From positions 1,074,001 through 1,138,000 of the forward strand of contig NC_079321.1 of NCBI RefSeq assembly GCF_029931775.1: DNA of 64,000 bases. The letters run 5' to 3'. This document shows positions 36,032-47,361 of this stretch, piece after piece. A program made the position numbers and the translations under genes. The notes beneath the pieces are model-generated. The model was not told the origin of the DNA and did not search any database. It saw only the letters and a list, made by a program, of their open reading frames with translations. Position 1 is the first letter of the stretch. Every line of letters begins with the position of its first letter. This stretch comes from Euleptes europaea. Taxonomy: Eukaryota > Chordata > Lepidosauria > Squamata > Sphaerodactylidae.

Positions 36032-36525
36032 AATTTACGATGTTTTGCTGAATGACAAAAAATGTAGGAATGCTCAACGTGCTGTTAAATTTTGAACTCT
36101 ACAGTATTGTTCTTGTAAAACTGTTAACATTCCACAGAGCTGCTACCAGAAGTCCTTCCCTTTGGGTGTCACGTTGTTAAAAAGCACTTTCAGGATTTGG
36201 TGTTCTCTCGGTTCCTCTCCATCGCCTGCCATCTGTTGTTATGAGTTCATGATTAGACGATGTGGAATTATATAACTTATAACAAGCATTGCACTAAAAC
36301 AAAACAAGAAAAAATTACAAGTGGTGTGATTTATGCATCTATTGCATGAGATAATAGGCTTCTTTAGACTCCTTAACTTAAGTGAGACCTTTTTATGACA
36401 GTAAGAACATCGACGGTGACAAATGAAAAAAGTGCTCAGAATGCGCATGCGCTCCGCGTTGGGACGCTGTCAGGACTACGTTTATACCAGCAAGTTTGCA
36501 GTAGTGCCACTTCATTTCTTCTTGT

Positions 36526-36527
<2 letters not shown>

Positions 36528-36597
<70 letters not shown>

Positions 36598-36650
36598 AAA
36601 ATATATATAGTTGTCAAAATATATATATTGTCAAAATATATATAGTTATG
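36528..36650. repeat. (TA)33 microsatellite plus three related short repeats
   Basis: An uninterrupted TA array to about 36594 is followed by three units of GTCAAAATATATATA in the SNAP25 3' UTR. Confidence 0.95.
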
Positions 36651-36961
36651 AGCCATGTTCATTTTTTTTTATTTTTCCCCTCCTTTTTTCCCCCCTTTTT
36701 TTCCTAATTTTGGTTTCACACAGAGATGGATTTGGCACTCACTCTTTAACAATTGCCAGCAAATTAAACATTTGGCTGAAACTTATGTCAAGGACAACCA
36801 TGACAACACACACACACACACACACACAATTTAAAAGCAACAATAAATAAGAAATAGGTGTAATATATATATAGAGTTTGTCTGCTGCTTTCAAAGACCG
36901 TCTTTTTTCGAGAGGAATGGCTACCATGAAATGTTGCAGAGAAATGTAATTTTTATAAGGT

Positions 36962-37013
36962 TCTCTCTCTCTCTCTCTTTCTAGCTTCTCTCTCTCTCTC
37001 TTTCTCTCTCTTT
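36962..37013. repeat. (CT)n arrays in the SNAP25 3' UTR
   Basis: Two CT arrays are separated by CTTTCTAGCTT. A (CA)10 tract lies nearby at 36809-36828. Confidence 0.9.
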
Positions 37014-37255
37014 CCCTATGTGGTTTGTTATCGGTAGAGTTATCTGTTGCTTACCTAGCTATGCACACCAAAATCACTGCGATGTTTAGTAGCTGAGTTA
37101 TTAATTTAAACAAAAAAACAAACAAAAATAACCTTACATTAATGAAATCTAGATTAAATTGTGAGATTAAGTATAGTTGCCGCATGTACTATGAAATTCC
37201 TTCTGTCTCCTGTCAGTTTGTGACGTGATTGACATTTTGTAGCTAGTTTAAAAAT

Positions 37256-37261
37256 ATTAAA
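37256..37261 (+). promoter_or_regulatory. Distal poly(A) signal ATTAAA
   Basis: The common variant hexamer sits at the end of the AT-rich, repeat-free block that terminates the 3' UTR. It is the likeliest main end of the SNAP25 mRNA by position. Confidence 0.45.
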
Positions 37262-37750
37262 AAGTATAGACCTCAGACTTTTGACGGCTTTCTTTTAATT
37301 AATTAATTGACTGGTCACTTACGCTTGGTTATTTTCCCACGCACTGGGAGAAAGTACAGTCGGTGGGGGATTCTTACCCAGAAACCTGGCCATCCTACAT
37401 GAAAGAATCGATTGTCTTACTTCCATCAGTGAAAGTGTGCTGCTATTGTTGTCTTAAATACAATCACTTGGCCAAGTCAATTGAGGATACAAGAGAATAA
37501 CAGCCTGTCAGTGATCTGAGCTAGAGACCGGGCGGGGATGAAATGGTCCCCCTAAAAAGGAAATCCAAATTTAACCCTTGTGGAGCAGGATTGAGAATCC
37601 AGAAGGAATGGTCATGCTTGTAGGCTCCAAGTAACCTCAGGGGAGTCCTAGCATAGAGCAAATCTTCTGGTGTTCTGAGGTAGGGGGAGATTCCCCCAAA
37701 GTATCATTCTAATTCCTGGGTCCTCTCAACTTAACGACTGTATGCTCTCA

Positions 37751-37933
37751 CCCTTTGGGACATCAGATCATGACCTTAGGCAGATGATGAGAGGGAGGGA
37801 TCTTGGCCATCTTCTGGGCATGGAGTAGGGGTCACCGGGGGTGTGGGGGGGAGGTAGTTGTGAATTTCCTGCATTGTGTAGGGGGTTGGACTAGATGACC
37901 CTGGTGGTCTCTTCCAACTCTATGATTCTATGA
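37751..37933 (+). mobile_element. CR1 LINE 3' end
   Basis: GGTTGGACTAGATGACCCTG and CAACTCTATGATTCTATGA form the CR1 3' end in the forward orientation. Confidence 0.88.
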
Positions 37934-38136
37934 CAAACTGGATGTTCAAAAAAAGTTTGTTTTTAATAGGGGGTTCCAAATTTGATTGGAACAACAGTAT
38001 GAAATACATGTCTTGTCTTTCCCACACAGGCTGTTTTCCCGATCAAAACCACCTCCCTAAAGTTGCTTTTCTCCTGCATCATAACAAAAACTTTTTTTTA
38101 AAAAGCCATTGGGAGTCACTCCAGGCATATCTGTGG

Positions 38137-38308
38137 GTGTAAAGGGCTGTCAAGTCACAGCCGACTCATGGCAATCCCAGAGGGTTTTCAAGGCAAATTA
38201 TGAAGCAGAGGTGGTTTGCTGTTGCCTTCCTCTGCAAGTCTTCCTTGGTGGTTTCCCGTCCAAGTGCCAACCCTGCTCAGCTTCTGAGACCTGACAAGAT
38301 TGGCTTAG
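38137..38308 (-). mobile_element. 5S rRNA-derived SINE
   Basis: GGTTTCCCGTCCAAGTGCCA and CCCTGCTCAGCTTCTGAGA are the reverse complement of the internal promoter region of 5S rRNA (CTTGGATGGGAGACC, GGAAGCTAAGCAGGG). The body GTCAAGTCACAGCCGACTCA is typical of the lizard 5S-derived SINE. It is not a functional 5S gene. Confidence 0.78.
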
Positions 38309-38399
38309 GGTTGTGAAAAAAAACAAAAATTTGGTAAATTTCAGATGCGGGTTTACTGGGCCCGATTTGTTTGGGGTAAACCCAGAATAAGGCGAATAC

Positions 38400-39240
38400 C
38401 CATGTCCATTGGTTTCAGGTTCAGAAGTTCAACATTGCCAAGGACTGGTGGAAAGAGCTGATTGGCAGGCTGGCGTCTCAAAGTCTGGGGGCTGCCTTTG
38501 TATCTGGGGCGCATAGCATGATGTCAATGCAAATCAACTTCCAAATGGAAGGCTTAAATGCAAGAAAAACAAGGCATGGAAAAAAATTCTTTTGGTGGCA
38601 AATGACATTTTGTAAATAGTCCTTTATTGTGGTCACCAAAAATCTGGTTTCAAGATATGGTCACGGTGCGGGGAAACGAAGCCTCTACTCGGGGTGACCT
38701 TCAGTTTGAGAGCAGGTTTTTTTGGGAGGAGTGATATCGGAGCCAGCCAAAGTCTCGACCACAGGAGCTGTCTAAAGGAGATTGCTCATACACGTGGATG
38801 AAGAAATCTCCTTCAAAAGCCTGGTGATCAGCAGCTGTAGAAACTTCTTTTTAGTTGGAGGGTATATCCCTCTGGATGGGATTTGGTGAGCCCCATCTTT
38901 TAAAAAACCCTTATGCTTGATCCAGATCAACCCGCTGAAAGGCTGGTCAGACCAAGCTGGCTCTGATTACATGATCCCCATCTCAAAAGGACCCCAACTA
39001 TGGGGCCCAAACAAAACCAGTCAAAAAAAATAAATAGAAAAAGCAGAGAAAGCACAGATTTGTGCCTCTGAGCAAAGGTGAATAGCCATACCTGGAAAAG
39101 CCGAATGTTGCTTTCCCCTTCCTGCTGCAGACCAAACTGCCTCCCAAAATGTGGATCCTGTGACACCTTCCCCAACTGCAACAAGCTGCATTTTAAGCTG
39201 CAGCAGGAAGAGGGAGTCAGGAAAGTCCTGGTCCCCAGAG
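38400..39240. other. Intergenic stretch, nothing recognised
   Basis: No gene or known repeat is recognised. A short A-rich segment around 38,310-38,400 resembles the GGTAAATTTC repeats seen near 40,760. Confidence 0.3.
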
Positions 39241-39242
39241 GG

Positions 39243-39348
39243 AATTCCATCCGTAGAAAGGCACCTGGTTGGCCACAGTGTGAACAGACTGCTGGACTTG
39301 TTGGGCCTTGGTCTGATCCAGCAGGGCTCTTCTTATGTTCTTATGATC
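39243..39348 (+). mobile_element. CR1-like LINE 3' end, second subfamily
   Basis: GGCACCTGGTTGGCCACAGT and CTGATCCAGCAGGGCTCTTC match, in reverse, the element at 62434. Confidence 0.75.
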
Positions 39349-39679
39349 CAAGACATTACTGCATGCTAAGGCGGGTCCCTCAATAGATTCTCTCTCTCTG
39401 TGTCTGTCTTTACACACACACAAAATCTGTAAAGAAGTTGATTTTCTACTAATGATGAGACAAATTAAGAGCGACAGAAACAGCTTACTTGAAGTGCATG
39501 TGAAGGCGTGTGGTATGATTGCTGTCTTCTGAAGCATGCTGTTGTTTTTCAGAAAGAGAGACTGAAACAGCTTGTTTGGCATTTATTAGGAGAGGAATTA
39601 AAATATATATATTTAAGAACTGCAAAATCCAGGACACAGGGACAAGCCTTCCCACTCGACTCCAGACAGTTAATTTTAA

Positions 39680-39726
39680 GAAGAAGTAGAGAAAGTTGGC
39701 ATATAAAAATCAACCATTCTTCTTCT
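39680..39726 (+). mobile_element. GAA-tailed SINE, tail only
   Basis: Only AGTAGAGAAAGTTGGCATA and the CTTCTTC tail remain. Confidence 0.6.
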
Positions 39727-39729
39727 AAG

Positions 39730-40735
39730 TTATTCTGCATCTAAAGTAGCAACATCTGAAAAGCCTGATCAGTCTCTCCCACCTTTACTGAAACACTTCT
39801 GAAGAAGAAAGCCATACATCCCTTTTCTGAACTGTTCCTATAGCTAGGTGCTTTGAGAGCAATCCTAAGCAGGTCTACTCAGAATCAACTAGAGTCTATT
39901 CAGTGAGGCTTACTCCCAGGCAAACGTTCTTAGGATGGCAATGTTTACCTTATTCTTTATTCCAAAACATCCTTCCTGTAGCTTTAACTCATCCCCTTTC
40001 CTTGGTGGATGCATTGAAAACACATGCCCCGTCTTCTTTCTACCAGGATATGACAGAGATCAACTGTGCTAGTTCTGAGCTCCCTATATAGCGATTGTAG
40101 CCTCCATGGACGATGACGGGGTCTGTTATCAAATATATCTCTTTTTTAAATTTTTTGTGTGGTCCTTTTAATTTATATACAGCTAATCAAAAGAAAAAAA
40201 ATACTTCAAATGCTGGATGCAAATGCTCTAATAGTGGGAGGAATATTAAAAAAAGGCTGGGTTGTGTGACGTTCCCTTCAAGGGCTAATAGGGTTTTATG
40301 ATGTGTAACCAATAATGTCCAGCTCTGACTGGCTTTCACAGTGACTCTATGGATTTAAATCAACACCTTTTGTGAACCTCAGTCCACTCTGATTCATTTT
40401 TGAGTGCTGCTTTTTGAAATTGACAACATATAATTAATTTGCACTTCATCATTTGTGATGCGATTCATTATCTTGGTGGTTCATATGATTAAATTCCACT
40501 TAATTGCACTCTTTAAAAGGTACCCCTAAACAGTGAGTGACATGGGATCGAATTCTATTGTCCCTATAAAAGTCACCAAGTGACTGCAACTCCATTTCTA
40601 TATCACAGCTCTGTACCGCCTTTCTACAAGTGATAAACATCCTTACCGCCATTAATTTGTATAATAAAAGTCTAACCTTCTAAGCATTGTCCTCATGGAA
40701 CAATTCCTATGAAAGTGGCATCCTAAGTAGGGTGT
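39730..40735. other. Intergenic stretch, mostly unique
   Basis: An eroded GCAATCCTAAGCAGG palindrome remnant lies near 39,862. Otherwise AT-rich unique DNA with no supported gene. Confidence 0.35.
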
Positions 40736-40737
40736 AG

Positions 40738-40930
40738 GGCTGTTGAAAAATTTTTTTTGGTAAAATTCGGATTCGGCAAAATTCAGCCCATTTTTATTCG
40801 GGAAATGCTGAAGTCCGAACTCCCCGTATTCGGATCCGTGGAATTCGGCATGAAAATCGGCATTCGTGAATAAATTCGGCTGAATAATGCCATTTAAGCA
40901 CATTCGTGTCTTTCCACGACTCGGGGGGCA
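40738..40930. repeat. Unclassified ATTCGG-rich repeat
   Basis: Repeated ATTCGG / GGAATTCGGC motifs (AAATTCGGATTCGGC, GTGAATAAATTCGGC) suggest a degenerate repeat. Its class is unknown to me. Confidence 0.35.
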
Positions 40931-40965
40931 TTTTTTGAGTTAGAGGTCCCAAGAGATGGATGGAC

Positions 40966-41082
40966 TCAATAAAGGAAGCCACAGCCCTCAATTTGCAAGA
41001 TCTGAGCAAGGCTGTCAAAGATAGGACATTTTGGAGGACCTTGATTCATAGGGTCGTCATGAGCAAGCGACTTGACGGCACT

Positions 41083-41116
<34 letters not shown>
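40966..41116 (+). mobile_element. Bov-B LINE 3' end with (CA)n tail
   Basis: Nearly identical to the Bov-B end at 28314 over AAAGGAAGCCACAGCCCTCA through GATAGGACATTTTGGAGGAC. It ends GACGGCACTTAACACACA and expands to a (CA)n array. Confidence 0.85.
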
Positions 41117-41118
<2 letters not shown>

Positions 41119-41534
41119 CTATATATATATTGCTTAGCCCTTCAGCACTTCCTTCAGCCCTGACCTTTCAACTCTTATTTCTTGTTTTGTTCTGTCTCCT
41201 GAGCAGATGCAAATAGTATCACACTTTTTATGTGTTTGTCGGGGGAGGAAGGATGCAGGACGAGTGCCTGCTCCATGAAAGGCTGAGCTGAAAATACACC
41301 CCTCCCCCGAGGAGGTTTGTTAATGCAGCTCTTCAAAGAACGTGCAGGATTAGTTGAGATTAGCCACCAGCGTCAGACAGCCGTACACATAACGAATTAT
41401 GTAAGGTGATTCTCTTCGCAGCACATTTACCAGCCAATTGCAAATAATGACAGAAATGAAGGGGACCTTTTGAGTTGCAGCAACTCTTTATCGGCTGAAT
41501 CAAATGCACGGTGGAACTGACAAGATCAGGGTTT

Positions 41535-41690
41535 CGCCAGCCAACACCTTTCCTGGGACCCTCCAAGTATTTTTTTAAAAAGTGGGTGGGGCTTCTTCCC
41601 AGCCGGGCTTCTGATTGGCCATTGGAGATCTGATTGGTGGTGCAGATCTTTAAAAATGTTGCTTTGGCTCTGAACATAGCTGGGGAGGGG
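41535..41690. mobile_element. CAGGGGTCCCC-type hAT, internal fragment
   Basis: CTTCTGATTGGCCATTGGAG and GTATTTTTTTAAAAAGTGGG match the internal part of the family seen at 34183 and 61870. Confidence 0.55.
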
Positions 41691-41698
41691 GGCATGGC

Positions 41699-41890
41699 TA
41701 GGGTTGCCAGCTCCAGGTTAGGAAATACCTGGAGATTTTAGGGGTGGAGTCTGAGGTGGGTGGGGTTTGGGGAGGGGAGGGGACTGGAAGGACTTCAGAG
41801 TCCAATGGCCAAAGCGGCCCTTTTCTCCAGGGGAACTGATTTCTATTGGCTGGAGATCAGTTGTAATAGTGGGAGATCCCCAGCCACCGC
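41699..41890 (-). mobile_element. hAT MITE lacking its right end
   Basis: Begins TAGGGTTGCC and runs to GGAGATCCCCAGCCACC; the terminal GGCAACCCTA is absent. Confidence 0.8.
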
Positions 41891-41952
41891 CACCAGCACT
41901 TTGCATTATGAAGGTGCAAGGAAAAATTTTTTAGCTGCAGCTTGCCTTTGGT

Positions 41953-42166
41953 TAGGGTTGCCAACCTCCAGGTGGTGGCCAGAGATCTCCCACTATTACA
42001 ACTGATCTCCAGGTGACAGAGATCACTTTGCCTGGAGAAAATGGCCACTTTGGAAGGTGGACTCCTTGGCATTGTACCCTGCTGAGGTCCCTCCCCAAAC
42101 CCTGCAAACCTCCTGCTCCACCCCCAAACTCTCCAGGTATTTCCCAACCCAGAGCTGGCAACCCTA
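41953..42166 (+). mobile_element. hAT MITE
   Basis: Full-length copy with both terminal decamers. The flanks do not match. Confidence 0.85.
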
Positions 42167-42763
42167 TTTGGGGGGGGGGTGTCAGGAGAATGAAAACAGG
42201 AGAGCGAACTGTTATTTATAATGGGCTTTTGTTTCCCCAGGAGGGGTAAAGAGATCTCGGGTGCACCTTTTTGTAGCTAAGAAACTGTTCCTCTCCCACC
42301 CACCCCCAATACCATTCCACTTCTTGAAGCTGCAACCCCATCCCCTCTTTATTCTGGATTGCTATCATCTGTCATTCTCTCTACAATCCCCTCCCACATG
42401 AGAACCCAAGAGACCTCTGTCAGAACACGCTGATGCAGACTCCCTTCTCTTGCTCTGCTAAACAGCCAAGATCTGTGCATGAAAAGCGGGGAAGGAGAAA
42501 AAAGTCCAAACACACATAATTATCACCTGAATGTATAAGGGCTGCCTTAACCAGAGCTCTGTGCCATTGGTTCCGCCAGCATTGCAGACTAGTGGTTCTC
42601 TGGCAAAGACCTTTCCCGCCTGGCTACCTGAGATCGCTGGCAAGAGAGGCCAGAAATTTGACCTGGGAGAACCTTTGGCATGCCAAGGACCTGCCCTCCC
42701 ACTGAACAGTCCCTGCCCCCACAGCCACCCTACGGCAATGGGAGCAATGCTGGGCATCAACAG

Positions 42764-43003
42764 AGCCAGGGTGGTGTAGTGGCTAGGGTGCTGAACTAGG
42801 ATCTGAGAGACTCTGATTCGAATCCCCACTCTGCCATAGAAGCCTACTGGGTGACCCTCCACCGGCCACACACTCTCCACCTAACCTGCCTTACAAGGTT
42901 GCTGTGAGAATAAAACAGAGGAGAGGAGAATGATATAAGCCAGTTTCAGTCCTCATGGGGGAGAAAGGCTGGGTATTGATGAAGTAAATAAATAAATAGC
43001 CAC
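42764..43003 (+). mobile_element. tRNA-derived SINE, TAAATAAATAAA-tailed
   Basis: The head AGGGTGGTGTAGTGGCTAGG, B box GATTCGAATCCCC, body GGAGAGGAGAATGATATAAG and an AAATAAATAAATA tail mark a SINE distinct from the GAA-tailed type. A second copy is at 58905. Confidence 0.82.
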
Positions 43004-43276
43004 AACAAAAAGGAGAAAAAACCTTAACCCAATAAAACTAGAATAAAGTTCCCAAAAGGTAAGGAATCAACATGAAATCATTGGCTAATATTGATACAAG
43101 TGATTTTGTGAATAATACATAATAAATTTAATACAAACACAAAATTAATGTAAATATAAACAACTGGTATGAAGCCCTGTTCTAGCCTCTATATATCTCT
43201 GCTGAACATGCCAAATAAACATAAAAACACAAAATTACAGCAGTGTGACAATATACCCAAACAATATCACAGCTCA

Positions 43277-43316
43277 GACCAAACATGTTTCGGCTGTGAA
43301 GCCTTCTTCAGTGGTC
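43277..43316 (-). ncRNA. Hammerhead-ribozyme-like motif
   Basis: On the - strand GACCA, CTGAAGA, GGC-TTCACA-GCC, GAAAC, ATG, TTTGGTC follow in the order of a hammerhead core. Stem I (GACCA with TGGTC) is five perfect pairs, stem II three pairs, and CUGANGA and GAAA are present. One extra A lies between the core and stem II, and stem III is minimal (AC with GT). It is probably a degenerate ribozyme within an unclassified retroelement relic, since similar motifs occur in Penelope-like elements. Confidence 0.45.
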
Positions 43317-43399
43317 CGAATAACACAATTCTGTGCCATTTTGAAAGTGCACGAATGTACAAGAAAACTGCAATCCTCAGGCTAAGCTGACATTTGAAA

Positions 43400-44690
43400 A
43401 TTGCAAAGTCTAAAATGTGTTTATGTATATTTCATCCAGAGTTGCCTTTATAATCTTAGGCTCCTATAGAAGTATTCCTTTTACAGTCCTCAGGCATCAA
43501 GATACACTGAAAAAACGGGTAACTAAATAAATAAACAGAGGTGACAACGACCACGGCTCACTGTACGGCTGTAGTTTAGATTTCCCCACAGTGAGAAGGC
43601 CCTCTGATATCCTGCTATTGTTGTGCCTAAAAAAACGTTACCCCAGATAGATCTGATCAAGAATAACGCACTGGAGATCAGGAGTTAGTTTTACAGCTAT
43701 GCTATTTAATGGTACCAGTTTAAAAGTACAAGCTGGGTTCAAATTTCTCCAGCCGAGACCAAAAGCATCATACACTGCAGAAAGAATCACATTTTCATTT
43801 AGCATTGATCAACCTTTTATAGACTTCTCTTCAGTATAGATACAGTACATCTCTAATTTTCCCATGCTGTTATTCTTAACAGTTTTCTGCAAAGCAATTC
43901 TTTTGCTTGAGTCTTGAAGGTCCTTGTAATGAGATAACAAGCTAGCAAAGCAGAGAAAAACCAGCAGAGTTTGGAATGTTGCAGACTGAGGAATGTTGGG
44001 TGCTTTATGCAACTGAATAGAAAGGAAGAGAAAGAAGAGGAAGGGGGTGGTTCTTGACACGCATTTATCTACACGGGTGTCATGTCTAAAAGGAGGATTC
44101 CTGCATCTGTTTATGTACACAGGGGCAGTGTATAGTGCCACAGGTAAATAACCTTTATTGTGGGCACTTCACTATGCTTGAACAGAATACCTAGCACTCC
44201 CTCCTCAGTCGGGTATTTTAAAGATGCTCAGTGCATGAAGATAGATATCTGTTTCCTTCACGAGGGGTTATTGCCCTCCCATATACTCCAAGCAACACAT
44301 TCGTCTTTGTGAAGAACAGGCCACGTCCATTTCTAATGCCAATAGCAGAATATCTTGAAGGTAAGTAAAACCATTATTTGTTGTAGCCATAGCTCACAAG
44401 GAAAATTAAAATGAAAGTCAGAACAAAGAGGAATCACTTATCACGGTAAACCATCTCCCCGTGTACAGCTATGAATCTCAGTCATAGACTTGTCACAGGA
44501 AAGAAGAAAGGAGCCCCCTCCTCTCAAGAACGTCTCTGTTGCTGTTAGTTAACAGACATTCCTTTGGGGGTGGGAAGGGCTTGTGGGTTGCTCCGTTCCA
44601 TATTTCAATCCTGATTCCTTGTAAAGAGAACCACGCAGCAAATTCTGGGGGAAGAACTTTGCAGACCCTTTGCCACAAAAGCAGCGACCT
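43400..44690. other. Intergenic stretch, nothing recognised
   Basis: AT-rich sequence without a recognised gene or a named repeat. Part may belong to the same retroelement relic as the hammerhead-like motif. Confidence 0.3.
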
Positions 44691-44697
44691 GTAGTTA

Positions 44698-44835
44698 GAT
44701 CGCGATGGGGAGCCGTGTTAGTCTGTCTGTAGCAGTAGAAAAGAGCCAGAATCCAGGAGCACCTTAAAGACTAACAACATTTCTGGCAGGGTATTGAGCT
44801 TTCGTGAGCCACAGCTCACTTCTTCAGTGTGTCCT
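44698..44835. mobile_element. CAGTAGAAAAGAGC foldback element, one arm
   Basis: GGGGAGCCGTGTTAGTCTGT and AGTAGAAAAGAGCCAGAATC, then GAGCCACAGCTCACTTCTTC. The second arm is missing. Confidence 0.7.
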
Positions 44836-44868
44836 GTAGCCTTGTCATCTTATTCACGTTGACTCAAG

Positions 44869-44908
44869 AATCAACGTGGTGTAGTGGTTAAGAGCGGTGG
44901 TTTGGAAA
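44869..44908 (+). mobile_element. GAA-tailed SINE, head only
   Basis: Only the tRNA-like head GTGGTGTAGTGGTTAAGAGC then GGTGGTTTGG is present before the sequence turns unique. Confidence 0.65.
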
Positions 44909-45129
44909 GGAGAACTGTACCTATCTGAAACCATTACGCTTATGAACTATGCTGAAACTGTTATGCTGTTATACTTTTAAATAAACTCTATGTATGTTTA
45001 AGAGAGAAAAAAACCTTTTATTTAAAGGATCTCCTTTTACCTCAGAGCTGTTACCACCACCACCCTGCACAGACCGTTCTGTCATTCTACCAAATATAAC
45101 TAAGAGAGGAAATATAACTAAGACAGGAC

Positions 45130-46060
45130 AAAGAGAATAACAGGAATCAATGGCTGTATCTAAAAAAGTGAATTTTTGAAAAAGAAATTCCCTTCCTCAT
45201 TATTACACTAGGAAAAAGAGCAGGACAAATAAAGCGCCAGATAAATAAGCGAGTGCCCTTGAATAGCCGTTTCCATGGGGCACATCGGGCCCTCCCTTCT
45301 TGGCTGGGCTATGCAAGTGGGTGTATGGAAGGGAAGAAGCGCTCCTTGAAAGGAAGGGAAGCAACTATTGATATTAACAAGGGAGCAACACAAAACGCAA
45401 CCCCTGGGATTTCCATGGGCTCCGAATGTATTCTCTTTTCCGGTCAGAGCTTCTGTTTACTGCGTCTAATTCTCTCTTAGAGGTTTTGGAGGGCGGAGAG
45501 AGCAGCTCATGCAGTCAAAAGGACAACTCTTGAAATCCACATTGATTTTTAAAGCAGGAAGAGACTGCCACAGCAAGCATAAATAGGTCATGTTGCTTTT
45601 TACATATCAAACTCTTGGCAGGCTTCCCCGACGGCAGTGTGGCGTGTGGAATTCCAATGCAAACTCGCCTGCCTCGTCCCAGGAACCCCCCCCCCACCTC
45701 CCCAGTTCACCGGCCCCCGATTCACTTTCTGGGGGAGGAAGAAACTCCAACTTTTGCTGCTCCCAACGCTGAATGCTTTTGTTTCTCAGACAAATATTCC
45801 AATTTTAATCAGACAATGGCGAGGATGTGGTCTGTTTTATCCCTATTGTGGCAGACCAGTTGCCATGGAAATTGGAGCACGTGCTTCTGAGGAGGGTTTT
45901 TTTTTTATTAAACAAGCTGTTTGTTGTCATCTCAAAATGAGTGGAAAATAATGCAGGATAGGAAAGGAAGGGCCTGGTTATTTCAGGTAGCAGAGCAATG
46001 AAGACACTGGCCGCGGAACAGCATCGGTTTCCATGGACTTCAAGTGCATGCAGCTGAGCT
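45130..46060. other. Repeat-free intergenic island
   Basis: No MITE, SINE or LINE is seen in over 900 bp. GTTGCCATGGAAATTG at 45859-45874 resembles an RFX X-box. It may be a conserved regulatory element near the 3' ends of SNAP25 and MKKS. Confidence 0.4.
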
Positions 46061-46069
46061 TCTCATGGA

Positions 46070-46242
46070 TGGTCCATAGATGGTAGAGCCTCTGCTTGGC
46101 ATGCAGAAGGTCCCAGGTTCAGTCCCCGGCATCTCTAGTTAAAAGGGACTAGGCAGGTAGGGGATGTGAAACACCTCTGCCTGAGACCCTGACTTTGATG
46201 GACCGAGAGTCAGATTCAGTATAAGGCAGCTTCATGTGTTCT
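46070..46242 (+). mobile_element. tRNA-Ala-like SINE with eroded head
   Basis: The B box GGTTCAGTCCCCGG and the family body through GGCAGCTTCATGTG are clear. The A-box region is partly lost and a body segment is missing. Confidence 0.8.
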
Positions 46243-46552
46243 TCATTCCCTAGCCAGACCATGCGTAACATCTCAGCATAGAAATGTGGAGCATAAGACC
46301 AAACTACATGTTTGGTTTTTTAAAGAGTTTGACCCAGGTTCCCGACAATATACATGAAAGACTGTCCTACCCCATCTATGTACATCAAGGTTTTGTTTCA
46401 GTTTAGCTTGAGGAGGAATCGATGTCATTGGGACACTGATTCCCTAAAGAGAAACTCACACGACCCCCTGCAGCTGCTGGCCTTGGGAGTCAGAATTATG
46501 GAGTGAATGGATGGAGAACACCTGCTGTAGCACTCGTCTCCGGCTGAATGGA

Positions 46553-46761
46553 TAGGGCTGCCAACCTCCAGGTGGTGGTTGGAGATCTCCTGCTGTTACA
46601 ACTGATCTCCAGCCAATAGAGATAAGTTCCCCTGGAGAAAATGGGCGCTTTGGCCATTGGACTCTATGGCATTGAAGTCCCTCCCCTCCCCAAACCCTGC
46701 CCTCCTCAGGCTCTGCCCCCAAAACTTCCCACTGGTGGCAAAGAGGAACCTGGCAACCCTA
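46553..46761 (+). mobile_element. hAT MITE (B arm)
   Basis: Full-length copy; the left end reads TAGGGCTGCC. The flanks do not match. Confidence 0.83.
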
Positions 46762-47361
46762 TATATCTGGCTTTTTGAGGGTTTTTTTTTTTTTTGAAAA
46801 TTTCCAGGTTTAATAAACACAAACGCGAAAAATACTAAAAAAAGTTGTACCACCCTAATTAAATTAAACTTTCCTCCTTAGGCCTCCAGACATCAGTCAA
46901 ATATACACATTTTCCCTTCAGCCCCCAGCTCTTAGTGTTCCAAGTACATTTTCCCCCTTCTTCACATAGTCAATTGTTTAGCTATTTAAGAGAGTTTTTT
47001 TCCTGTCGTTCTCTTAAGTGACCTAGACAGGTTCCTTTGTACTCGGCTAACATTCAAACTGAAAGAGAATGGCGTCGTGAAGTGCTAACTTCAAATGCAT
47101 CCAGTCAGGCCTGTCAGAATTTTCTTGCTGAGAAGCAGCCTTGGTAACCCGTTGCTTTGAACATCAACTTATGTGACTTTTAGTTTCATGCAACATTTGA
47201 TTTTCTGAGACATAGAACTAGGAATTACTTGGTCACTTGTACTACTGGCGCCACCCCCTGCTTCCATGCACACGGTTTCCTTTGCACACTATCTCCACCC
47301 CAAAGCATAGAGGCTGCCAGTGCTTGGTCTATCCCTCCCATGCTGATACATGCGTAAACAT

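Larger units (their letters stand above)
35659..37285 (+). other. SNAP25: SNAP25 3' untranslated region
   Basis: The region after the stop codon is AT-rich and free of MITEs and SINEs, unlike its surroundings, as expected for a conserved 3' UTR. It holds U-rich tracts, a (TA)n array near 36,530, a (CA)n array at 36,809 and two (CT)n arrays near 36,962-37,013. Two poly(A) hexamers are visible, AATAAA at 36026 and ATTAAA at 37256. The stretch 37,140-37,280 lacks any repeat and looks like the distal conserved end of the message. The end point is inferred. Confidence 0.75.

Noticed and set aside
38229-38300. Possible 5S rRNA gene
   Set aside because: Only the internal promoter part is similar and it is joined to a SINE body.
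42458-42880. 140-codon open frame on the - strand
   Set aside because: It includes the tRNA-like SINE head in reverse and has no domain similarity that I recognise.
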